64,000 nt of DNA from Deltaproteobacteria bacterium (GTDB lineage: Bacteria; Myxococcota_A; Polyangia; Nannocystales; Nannocystaceae), in NCBI GenBank assembly GCA_016709225.1, contig JADJEE010000001.1, positions 1,178,001 to 1,242,000 on the forward strand, given 5' to 3'. The translations under genes and the position numbers were made by a program. Numbering within the stretch: position 1 is the first letter of the stretch; every line of letters begins with the position of its first letter. The notes beneath the pieces were generated by a model, which was given only the letters and a program-made list of their open reading frames with translations, had not been told where the DNA came from and did no database searches. Below are positions 1 to 7,415 of this stretch, piece after piece.

Positions 1-1035
1 ATCGGGGTGGAACTGCAGCGGGCCACCGACGCCGAACTCACCACCGGCGCGATCGGAGAAGCCCACGCGCTCGTGACAGCCGAGGCAGAAGCTCTGTTGA
101 CGGTGACAGCTCTGGCAATCCGAGAGCGCACCGCGGGCGTCCTGGGCGTGCAGCGTCAGGTAGTCACCGGCGTGGATCCGCATGGGCCGGATCGAGCCGC
201 CGTGGCAATCGGTGCAGAAGCTGTCGTCGTGACAGCTCGCGCACAGCTGCGGGTTGGCCTTCGCGATGCTGGTGTGGTCCTCGACGAACGCCAGATCGTG
301 CGCGGCCCCGTGGGCATTCGCGCCGCGGGGCACGAGTGCTGGCAACGCGCGATCGTCCTGGGCGCGCGTCATCAGGCGCCCGTCGGCGCCCGCGGGGTGA
401 CAGGTCGCGCAGGCGTTGGCGGCCTGGAAGCCGTCGTGGCAGCCGAGGCAGCTCTGCTCGCTCGGTAGCTGCAGCACGGAGCCCAGCCGCACGCCCTTCA
501 TGTCGTGGCAGTCGCGGCAGCTCGAGCCGGCGTCGACGTGCTTGGCGTGATCGAAGTGCAGCAGCGGCCGCGGCATGCGGACGCTCGCGCGCAGGCGGTT
601 CTGCTCGTCGAGCTGGGTGTGACAGGTCGCGCAGCGGGCCGGGGTCTCGGGCGTGCGCGGGTGCTGGTCGCCGTGGCAGCCATCGCACGCGGCCCCGGTC
701 GGCAGCAGCAGGTCGGCCGACTTGTGGCTGCCCTTCGCCGCGGCGTGGCACGCATCGCAGTCGAGCCCGAGCCCGAGGTGCTGATCGTGGGTGAAGCGCA
801 GCGGGATGTCCTGCGCGGGATAGACCGCGCCGCCGCGCATGACGGGACCGCTCGCGACGCCGGCGGTCGCCGGAATCTCGCCCATGTTGCGGGGCGGCTT
901 GCCCTTGCGCAGCACCGGGCCGCGGCCGGTGCCGGCCGGTCGCACGCCGGGCTGCGGGCCCGCGAGCGATTGCTGCAGCCCGCACACCAGCGCCACGCAG
1001 AACGACAGCAACACGAGCAGCGATGCGCGGCTCAT
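1..1035 (-). CDS. Multihaem c-type cytochrome (ten CXXCH motifs), 3' end outside window
   Basis: Secreted multihaem cytochrome, probably an electron carrier in the periplasm or at the outer membrane. The 345 visible residues begin with a hydrophobic signal segment (about residues 4-25, ending near SLAG) and contain ten CXXCH haem-attachment motifs at roughly residues 93, 118, 135, 173, 196, 209, 265, 274, 307 and 317. Extra histidines such as THDQH (82-86) and FDHAKH (161-166) could be axial ligands. The ATG overlaps the stop of the upstream barrel gene as ATGA, so the two are translationally coupled. The reading frame is still open at base 1, so the C-terminus is missing. The paired-CXXCH layout and ten haems recall MtrA-like or cytochrome c3-family proteins; the exact family and redox partner are inference. 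Confidence 0.9.
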   Translation of the reverse strand, partial: MSRASLLVLLSFCVALVCGLQQSLAGPQPGVRPAGTGRGPVLRKGKPPRNMGEIPATAGVASGPVMRGGAVYPAQDIPLRFTHDQHLGLGLDCDACHAAAKGSHKSADLLLPTGAACDGCHGDQHPRTPETPARCATCHTQLDEQNRLRASVRMPRPLLHFDHAKHVDAGSSCRDCHDMKGVRLGSVLQLPSEQSCLGCHDGFQAANACATCHPAGADGRLMTRAQDDRALPALVPRGANAHGAAHDLAFVEDHTSIAKANPQLCASCHDDSFCTDCHGGSIRPMRIHAGDYLTLHAQDARGALSDCQSCHRQQSFCLGCHERVGFSDRAGGEFGVGGPLQFHPD

Positions 1036-2564
1036 CGACGACCTCCCCGCACCGCCCAGTCGACGCTCAGCATCGCGAGCGCGCGGAAGGCCGAGCGATA
1101 GAAGCTGGTGAACAGCTGCTCGCCGACGAGGTTGAGGTAGATGCCGTGGGCCATGCGGAGGTTGCCGCCCAGCTGCAGCGCCGCCGAGTAGCCGCGGCGC
1201 GCGGCGACCAGATCGTCGCGGTAGCCGACCGCGTAGAGCCGGGCATCGAGCGCGAGGCGGTCGTAGACCACGTGGGTGCGGGTGTCGAGGTCGCCGCCGA
1301 TGCGGCCGCCGCCCTCCCCTGCCATGCCGAACAGGTCACCACGCGCCGCGAAGCGGCGGCGACGGTAGGCGAAGCCGGTCGCGCCGCCGCCCCCGAAGCG
1401 CGTGCGTCGATCGGGCGCGGTGGCCAGCGCGGCGGTGGTGTCGGCGCGGAAGATGCGGCCCTGGAAGCGGCCGTAGAGGGTCCAGTACGGCCCCGGTCGC
1501 ACCTCGTAGACCGCCCGTACGTCCTCGATGGCCTCGCTCGCGAAGACGTTGAAGATGGAGTCGAGATCGAAGCTCGGCACCGTGCGGATGTACTGCGCGC
1601 GCAGGGTGTGCAGGTCGGTCAGCGCCCAGCTGAGCATCGCGCTGGTGTCGTCGAGTCGATCGGTGCCGAGGTTGTAGCGGGCCGCGAACGACGGCGACAC
1701 CTTGCCGGCCGCCAGGCGCAGTGCCAGCGTCGCGGTGACGAACTCCTGATCGACACCGCGACCGAGTCCGCGGCTGCCGTCGGTGCCCTCGAGGTCGCGA
1801 CCGAAACGCTCGGGCGTCCAGGTGCGCCGGTACGCGAAGCGAGCGTCCATGAACTTGACGCTGTCCATCGCGAACGCGGCCCCGACCATCGGCGTCGTGA
1901 TGCTGTCGCTCGGTGTGTTGCTGGTGCCGTCGGGCGCGTAGTCGACCAGGCCGAGGATGTCGCTGGCGTTGACCGTGAAGCCGCCGAAGGCCTCGAACGC
2001 GAGGTGGGCCGGCGTGCGGGCACGGATCCAGCCGCCATCGAAGGCGTAGAAGTCGAGCCCGCTCATCTCGAATTGGCGACCGACGCGGAAGTCGACCGCG
2101 CCGCCCAGGTTGCGGCCCTCGAGGTAGCCGTAGAGCATGTCGAGCTGACGGCCGTCGATGGCGTTCAGCAGGCCCGCGCTGGCGCCTTGGGCCGAGCGAC
2201 GGAAGGTGCCGAAGTCGTGGCGGATCCGCAGGCTCGACACCACCTGCAGCTGGCCGTCCTCGGGCGCGCGCTGCAGCTCGTCGACGCGCTTGGGCGGCAG
2301 GATGCGGTACACGCCGATGCCGACGTACTGCACGAGCCGGCGGCGACTGAGCAGCGTGCCCTCGGGCCCGGGCTGCCGCACCATGTAGCCCTCGCCGATC
2401 GTGCGCGAGACCGTGCGGACATCGGCCGCCTGCGCCGACGCGCTGCTGACCAGCGCGCCCACCAGCGCCCACGGCAGCGCGCGGCCGTGGGCCGCCCTGC
2501 GATGCCGCGATCCGCGGGCGCGTGGCGACGCCGCGAGGCGACACAGTGCACGGGCCCAGGGCAC
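1032..2564 (-). CDS. Outer-membrane beta-barrel protein coupled to multihaem cytochrome
   Basis: Predicted about 510-residue outer-membrane protein. It has a basic N-region and hydrophobic core (ALPWALVGALVSS) with a likely signal cleavage after ASAQA, followed by many short alternating polar/hydrophobic strands separated by turns and charged loops, as in large barrels. It has no CXXCH motifs. I chose the GTG at 2564 because TAGCAT lies 7 nt upstream and no longer version gives a better signal peptide; the open frame continues upstream without a convincing start. Its stop overlaps the ATG of the ten-haem cytochrome. A barrel plus a periplasmic multihaem cytochrome is the architecture of porin-cytochrome conduits (MtrB/MtrA, Omb/Oma); that role is inferred from arrangement, not from sequence identity. 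Confidence 0.72.
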   Translation of the reverse strand: MPWARALCRLAASPRARGSRHRRAAHGRALPWALVGALVSSASAQAADVRTVSRTIGEGYMVRQPGPEGTLLSRRRLVQYVGIGVYRILPPKRVDELQRAPEDGQLQVVSSLRIRHDFGTFRRSAQGASAGLLNAIDGRQLDMLYGYLEGRNLGGAVDFRVGRQFEMSGLDFYAFDGGWIRARTPAHLAFEAFGGFTVNASDILGLVDYAPDGTSNTPSDSITTPMVGAAFAMDSVKFMDARFAYRRTWTPERFGRDLEGTDGSRGLGRGVDQEFVTATLALRLAAGKVSPSFAARYNLGTDRLDDTSAMLSWALTDLHTLRAQYIRTVPSFDLDSIFNVFASEAIEDVRAVYEVRPGPYWTLYGRFQGRIFRADTTAALATAPDRRTRFGGGGATGFAYRRRRFAARGDLFGMAGEGGGRIGGDLDTRTHVVYDRLALDARLYAVGYRDDLVAARRGYSAALQLGGNLRMAHGIYLNLVGEQLFTSFYRSAFRALAMLSVDWAVRGGRR

Positions 2565-2678
2565 GGCGGCTATGCTATGCCACAACGCCGCGACTTCGCT
2601 ACGCGAGCGCGGCCCGACCCAGGCTGGAAGACGAAGGCAACTGCGTGGTCGCAGTCGTCGGAGCCGCGCGCGTCGCCA

Positions 2679-2706
2679 TTGCGCGATCGACGTGGCGCCG
2701 TATGCT
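2679..2706 (+). promoter_or_regulatory. Candidate promoter TTGCGC-N16-TATGCT
   Basis: TTGCGC (2679-2684) and TATGCT (2701-2706) are separated by 16 nt, and TATGCT ends 7 nt before the ATG at 2714. Transcription would start at or next to the start codon, giving a leaderless mRNA. The same hexamer pair recurs at 60838-60867, and a close variant precedes the gene at 42915. Confidence 0.4.
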
Positions 2707-2713
2707 GGGAACG

Positions 2714-4252
2714 ATGAAGTGGCGAAGGCGGGCCGCGTACGCGTGGGCAGGCGCGTGGTGGATGGGTGGCGTCGCGTGCTCGCACGAACCGGGCGTGGTG
2801 GTAGCGGGCACGGCGAGCACGGGCGCATCGTCGTCGGGCACCGGGGGGCCCGCCACGGGCAGCACGACGGGCGATGGCAGCATGACGGGGACGCAGGGCA
2901 CGACCGGCGTCGGCACCAGCGACGGTAGCAGCGGCGATCCGGGTACCAGTACGGGCGGTGCGACGACCAGCTCGTCGAGCGACGACGGGCCGGCGTGCAT
3001 GTTGCCGGCGGCGACGGGCAGCAGCTCGGGTGACGACGGGCTGCCGCTGGATCTCGGCGATGGCGGTGGGTGTGGCAACGGCGTGGTCGAGGTTGCGCTT
3101 GGCGAGGTGTGCGACGACGGCAACGCCATGGGTGGCGATGGCTGCGAGAACGACTGCACGAGCAGCGACGACGTGGAGCCGGAGTTCACGCTGTTCATGG
3201 GCGGGCCGACTGGCTGGGCCGACTGCGGCAATGGGGCTGCGTTCGACTCGGCGGGCAACCTCGTGTTCGCGGGCTCGGTGAACAACAGCGTCTGGATCCG
3301 CAAGTACGATCCTGCGTACCAGGAGCTGTGGACGGTGACCTACCCTGCCCCGCCTGGGGTGCTGTGCTTCGACGTGCCGGTGGCGATCGACAGCGCCGAC
3401 AACATCGCGTTCGCGGGCGTGACGGGCACGCTGGACAACGTCGACTGGCTGGTGGGGATGCTGGATCCCGATGGAGGGGAGCTGTGGAGCGCGGTGTACG
3501 ACGGGCCGGTGGGGCGCAACGACTACCCGAAGGACGTCGTGGTGGATGGCAGCGATGACCTGGTTGTGGTGGGGAGCCGCGAGAATCCCGTCAATGGGAC
3601 CGAGTCCGCGATCCTCAAGTTCACCACGGATGGCTTGCTGCTTTGGTCGGAGTTCCTCTCGAGTGGCAATGGACAAGCCGACGTGAACTGGTCGGTGGCA
3701 GCCGACGCGTGTGACAACCTGTTGGTGTCGGCGGCGCAGTACAACGATGGGACCGGCGCGGACATCGTGGTACGGAAGTACGACGCCGATGGCGGGCTCG
3801 AGTGGGAGCGGTTCGAGGTCGGACCCCTGACGGACTGGGGATACGGGATCGGGGTCGATCGGCTTGGCCGGTCGGTGGTCGCGGGCGCTCAGCCCGGCGC
3901 GTCGCCGTACTTCGACTTCTGGTTGAGGAAGTACGACGCGGATGGGACCGAGCTGTGGACGCAGTCGTGGGACGGCGGTGCCGACGACCACGACTACGTT
4001 CGCGATGTCGTGGTTGCGCAAGACGGCACGACCTGGGCCGCGGGCGCAATCACGGAGCCTGGAGGCTATCCTCATGCCGTGGTCATGCGCCTCGATGAGA
4101 ACGGCGCGGTCGTCTGGACGCGGCACGTCATCGAGGTCGGAGGTTGGCTGGAACTCGCGCGAGCGCCGGATGGGCGGATCGCGGTCGCCGGCGCCTCGCA
4201 GCTGCCGTTCCCGTATGACGCGGAGGCTCACTTCGCGGTCTATCCGCCGTAG
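2714..4252 (+). CDS. Lipoprotein with DUF4215-like motif and beta-propeller repeats
   Basis: Exported lipoprotein of 512 residues. A basic, hydrophobic leader ends in the lipobox GVAC (Cys22), followed by a Ser/Thr/Gly-rich linker to about residue 100. A single DUF4215-like cysteine motif follows (CGNGVVE...CDDGN...GDGC, about 118-152). The rest is built of repeated blades with cores such as WIRKYD, VRKYDADGG and LRKYDADG followed by LWT or LEWER, as in SBBP/NHL-type propellers. It is probably surface exposed and may bind polymer or protein; no catalytic site is visible. The ATG at 2714 is chosen because the leader begins there and a promoter-like TATGCT sits 7 nt upstream. Confidence 0.85.
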   Translation: MKWRRRAAYAWAGAWWMGGVACSHEPGVVVAGTASTGASSSGTGGPATGSTTGDGSMTGTQGTTGVGTSDGSSGDPGTSTGGATTSSSSDDGPACMLPAATGSSSGDDGLPLDLGDGGGCGNGVVEVALGEVCDDGNAMGGDGCENDCTSSDDVEPEFTLFMGGPTGWADCGNGAAFDSAGNLVFAGSVNNSVWIRKYDPAYQELWTVTYPAPPGVLCFDVPVAIDSADNIAFAGVTGTLDNVDWLVGMLDPDGGELWSAVYDGPVGRNDYPKDVVVDGSDDLVVVGSRENPVNGTESAILKFTTDGLLLWSEFLSSGNGQADVNWSVAADACDNLLVSAAQYNDGTGADIVVRKYDADGGLEWERFEVGPLTDWGYGIGVDRLGRSVVAGAQPGASPYFDFWLRKYDADGTELWTQSWDGGADDHDYVRDVVVAQDGTTWAAGAITEPGGYPHAVVMRLDENGAVVWTRHVIEVGGWLELARAPDGRIAVAGASQLPFPYDAEAHFAVYPP

Positions 4253-4263
4253 CCGCCGGCCCA

Positions 4264-4782
4264 TCACAGTCGCAGGATCCAGGCCTTGAGGCGGATGCCG
4301 ACCGATGTGACGTTGCTGTTGGTCGGCCCGACGAGCTGCCATGTCGGCATGGCGCCACCGGGCGTGATGGGTAGCGTGAAGTCGGTCATGACCCAGCGGC
4401 TGCTCGCGGTGGCGTACAATTCGCGGGGACGCTGCGCGGGCGCTCCTTCTTGGTCGTCGATGCTCAGGAAGGTCAGCACGCTGGCGGCCTGAGTTGCAGA
4501 GATCCTCAGTTCGAGCACCGCCCCGACGGCGTTGGCGGGCATGTGCGCGAAGGCGAGGGCGGTCGGGGGCACCGGGGCGGTGCGGGAGCCGGAAAACAGC
4601 AGCTGTCGGTCATCGCCGCGCAAGAGCTCGATGCCCTCGGTGAAGGGGCGATACGGGGCGGCGTACTCGCCGTCGACGAGCCAGACCGAGTCGACGAGCA
4701 CCTGCTGCCCGCTCGGTGCTGGCTGCTCGGCCGGTCGCGCTATCCTCGGCGAGGCGAGGTTCGCTCGGTCTCGCCTTCCCAC
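4264..4782 (-). CDS. Hypothetical protein, convergent with the propeller lipoprotein
   Basis: An open frame of up to 172 codons ending just after the preceding lipoprotein. I do not recognise a family. The C-terminal 140 residues look protein-like (hydrophobic beta-type stretches such as AVLELRISA and ASVLTFLSIDD, ending KAWILRL), whereas the first 27 residues are Arg/Pro-rich and may not be translated; an internal GTG at 4701 is an alternative start. No signal peptide is evident. It is divergent from the lipoprotein starting at 4793, leaving almost no intergenic space if the long start is used, which also favours a shorter protein. Confidence 0.5.
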   Translation of the reverse strand: MGRRDRANLASPRIARPAEQPAPSGQQVLVDSVWLVDGEYAAPYRPFTEGIELLRGDDRQLLFSGSRTAPVPPTALAFAHMPANAVGAVLELRISATQAASVLTFLSIDDQEGAPAQRPRELYATASSRWVMTDFTLPITPGGAMPTWQLVGPTNSNVTSVGIRLKAWILRL

Positions 4783-4792
4783 CCATCACGCC

Positions 4793-6652
4793 ATGCCCAT
4801 CCGATCTGCTGCGCCGTTGTCCCTCGCCCTGCTGGTCGCGTGCGCCGGCACGCGGACCCACCGCCGCGGTGGCGACGGCCCCACCACGCCGTTCGTCGAC
4901 GCGCCGGCGGCGGGCGTCGACGACGCAGAGGTGGATCGCCTCGCGGCGCTCGAGCACGGCGACAGCCGAGCCCGCGCGGTGCGACTGGCCCGGCTGCTCG
5001 ACCTCTTCGACGCCGCGCGCATGGGCGACGACGCCGACGCCCGCGACGTGCTGTGGGCCGCGCTGGGTGGCCACGGCACCGGGCGCGGCGTCGAGGCCAC
5101 CCGCGAGGCGCTGTCGCGACTGCTCGCGATCGCGATGGCGCTCGACGAGGCCGGCATCGCCGACGACGACGCCGCACAGCTCGTGCACGACGCCATCGCC
5201 ATGCTGAGCTCCGATCTGCAGCCGCCCGGCGACGCCGAGGGCCTGGCGATCCGCACGCTGTCGTACCGCACGCTGGCCGAGTCTGGTCACCCGCAGATCC
5301 GCGACAACGCTCGCTGGCGGCTGTTCGATCACGCCCGCACGACGCTGCATGCCGCGATCGAGGCCGCACCGGCGCAGCGCGAGGCCATCGCGCAGCAGAT
5401 CCGCTACATCGAGGTCGAGGACCTGGGTGACGTGCTCGACGACGGCGATGTGCACCTGCGCCCTCGCTGGCCGGGCCCGGTCCCGTTGGTGGCGCTGGTG
5501 ACCGGCGTGCGCACCGAGCTGGCGGCCCAGCCGACGTGGTCGTCGCTGCTGCAGCGCCGCGCGGCGCTCGACGAGGAGCTCGAGCGGGTCGCGCTGGCGA
5601 CCCTGCCGGCCGCGCGCGCGCCCGACCCGATGGGCGCGCTGCGACCCCGCGGCACCGGCGTGCCCGAGAGCATGGCGCCGGTCGTGCGCATCGCCGGCGG
5701 GCAGATCGAGCTCGACGTCGGTCGCCCGCAGTCGCGGCGGCTGCCGCTGGACGACGACGACATCACCGCCATCGCCGACGCGATCGAGGCCGTGCTGCTG
5801 CCCGACGGTCGCGGCACGCTGCTGCTGGTGGTCGAGCCGCAGACGCCCGCGCCACAGCTGCGTCGCGCGTTGCGGGCGTTGCGTCGTGGCGGCGCGGCGC
5901 GCATCGAGCTCGCGATCGCCGAGCCCCACGAGCGCGGTGGCACCGTGACGGTCGCGTTGCCGCTGGTGGTGGTGCGCGCGCAGGAGGCCGGCGTGGGTGG
6001 GCGCGCGCTGCAGGACGCGCGCATCGACGTGCACGTCGGTGGTCGCGGCTTCGAGCTCGCGATCGACGGCGCGTGGTTGCAGGGTACGCTGGGCTCGGGC
6101 GCGGAGCTCGAGCGTCGCCTCGACGAGCTGCGCCGGGCCTATCCACGCGAGCGCACCGTGACGATCGATCTCGGGCTCGACGCTGCATACGAGCAGATCC
6201 TCGACGCCGCGATCGCGACCGCTGGCGGCGCGAGCCCGCGCTTCGCGGTGCTCGGCTGGCTCGGTGACGAGTCGCGGCCCGCCGGCACACCCAGCGTGGC
6301 GGCCGGCGAGCGCCTGGCCGCGCGCCTGGCCTGGGCGGCGCTCGGGGCCCGGCTCGCCATCGAGCAGCCCTTCCCGCTGGCCGGCGATGATCAGCCGCGG
6401 CTCGAGGCCTTCGCGGCGGCCCTGCCCCGCTGCCTGCCGGAGCTGCCGCGAAAGCCCGCGCCGCGGACGGCCGTGCGCGTGGACGCGACGCTCTCCGAGG
6501 GCCGCGTGGCCGCGATCGCGGTCGCCAAGCTGCCGGGCCTCTCGGCCAAGGAGCTGGTGCCGCTGCAGCGCTGTCTGGAAGACGAGGCGCTCGGCGTCCG
6601 GTTTCGCGAGCATCGCGACACCATCGCGATCACCCTGCGCGCCGGCCCGTGA
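4793..6652 (+). CDS. Lipoprotein with two TolR/ExbD-like periplasmic domains
   Basis: A 619-residue lipoprotein: leader MPIRSAAPLSLALLVACAG with lipobox LVAC (Cys17). The N-terminal 270 residues are helical and Ala/Asp/Arg-rich with no known family. Two segments resemble the periplasmic domain of ExbD/TolR: about residues 295-390 (an IADAIEAVLL helix, a LLLVVEP strand, the LRRALRALRRGG helix, then an ELAIAEP strand) and about 405-490 (TVTIDLGLDAAYEQILDAAI, then FAVLGW). There is no ExbD transmembrane anchor. The C-terminal about 90 residues carry two cysteines (LPRCLPEL and LQRCLED). The role is unknown; peptidoglycan or Tol/Ton-type interaction is possible but inferred only from fold resemblance. 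Confidence 0.8.
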   Translation: MPIRSAAPLSLALLVACAGTRTHRRGGDGPTTPFVDAPAAGVDDAEVDRLAALEHGDSRARAVRLARLLDLFDAARMGDDADARDVLWAALGGHGTGRGVEATREALSRLLAIAMALDEAGIADDDAAQLVHDAIAMLSSDLQPPGDAEGLAIRTLSYRTLAESGHPQIRDNARWRLFDHARTTLHAAIEAAPAQREAIAQQIRYIEVEDLGDVLDDGDVHLRPRWPGPVPLVALVTGVRTELAAQPTWSSLLQRRAALDEELERVALATLPAARAPDPMGALRPRGTGVPESMAPVVRIAGGQIELDVGRPQSRRLPLDDDDITAIADAIEAVLLPDGRGTLLLVVEPQTPAPQLRRALRALRRGGAARIELAIAEPHERGGTVTVALPLVVVRAQEAGVGGRALQDARIDVHVGGRGFELAIDGAWLQGTLGSGAELERRLDELRRAYPRERTVTIDLGLDAAYEQILDAAIATAGGASPRFAVLGWLGDESRPAGTPSVAAGERLAARLAWAALGARLAIEQPFPLAGDDQPRLEAFAAALPRCLPELPRKPAPRTAVRVDATLSEGRVAAIAVAKLPGLSAKELVPLQRCLEDEALGVRFREHRDTIAITLRAGP

Positions 6653-6691
6653 CGCGCGGGGGCAGCCGCGCCCGTTCGCGAGGCGCGAGCG

Positions 6692-7351
6692 CTACACCAG
6701 GATGTTCTGCGCCAGCTTCGTGCGCTCCTGCGTGTTCACGCGCTCGCCCGGCACCGCCAGCCCGCGCACCGCGGCCGGCCGCGCCGCGATGGCGTCGAGC
6801 CACCGCTGCAGCGCCGGCAACCCCTCGATGCTCGCGCCGGACCACGCGTGCGTGCGCACCCAGCACCAGTTGGCGATGTCGGCGATCGAGTAGCTCTCCG
6901 CGAGCCACTCGACCTCGCCGAGGCGCCGCTCGAGCACCTCGAAGAGGCGACGCGACTCCCGTTGGTAGCGCTCGATGGCGTAGGGGATCCGCTCGGGGGC
7001 GTAGCGCGCGAAGACGTTGGCCTGGCCCATCATCGGACCCACGCCACCCATCTGGAACATCAACCACTGCAACGCGACGCTGCGGCCCTTGGGGTCCTGC
7101 GGCAGCAGCTTGCCGGTCTTCTCGGCGAGGTACCACAGGATCGCGCCGCTCTCGAAGACCACGAAGTCGTCGGCGTCGTGATCGATGATCACCGGGATGC
7201 GGCCGTTGGGGTTCTTCGCGAGGAACTCGGGGGTCTTCTGCTCGTTGGCCCCGAGGTCGATCGCGCGCACCTCGTAGGGCAGCGCGAGCTCCTCGAGCGC
7301 GACGGAGACCTTGTGGCCGTTGGGGGTGGCGGCGGTGAGCAGCTCGATCAT
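6692..7351 (-). CDS. Glutathione S-transferase family protein (YfcG/GstB-like)
   Basis: A 219-residue cytosolic GST. The N-terminal thioredoxin-like domain (1-80) has the PNGHKVSVALEE stretch (10-21), the cis-proline in RIPVI (Pro53), and the glutathione-binding ESGAILWYL segment (67-75). The KNPNG...FESGAI arrangement is typical of Nu-class/YfcG-type enzymes, which act as disulfide-bond reductases or transferases. The all-helical C-terminal domain contains the conserved IADIANWCWV turn. A strong GGAGG ribosome-binding site precedes the ATG at 7351. It stands alone, convergent with the TolR-like lipoprotein gene and downstream of the MYXO-CTERM gene. The substrate cannot be told from sequence. 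Confidence 0.92.
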   Translation of the reverse strand: MIELLTAATPNGHKVSVALEELALPYEVRAIDLGANEQKTPEFLAKNPNGRIPVIIDHDADDFVVFESGAILWYLAEKTGKLLPQDPKGRSVALQWLMFQMGGVGPMMGQANVFARYAPERIPYAIERYQRESRRLFEVLERRLGEVEWLAESYSIADIANWCWVRTHAWSGASIEGLPALQRWLDAIAARPAAVRGLAVPGERVNTQERTKLAQNILV

Positions 7352-7415
7352 GGGATCCTCCTCGCGGTGCGAACGTGACGCGCCATGGCCTCGTACGTCA
7401 CGGCGCCCCGCGAGG

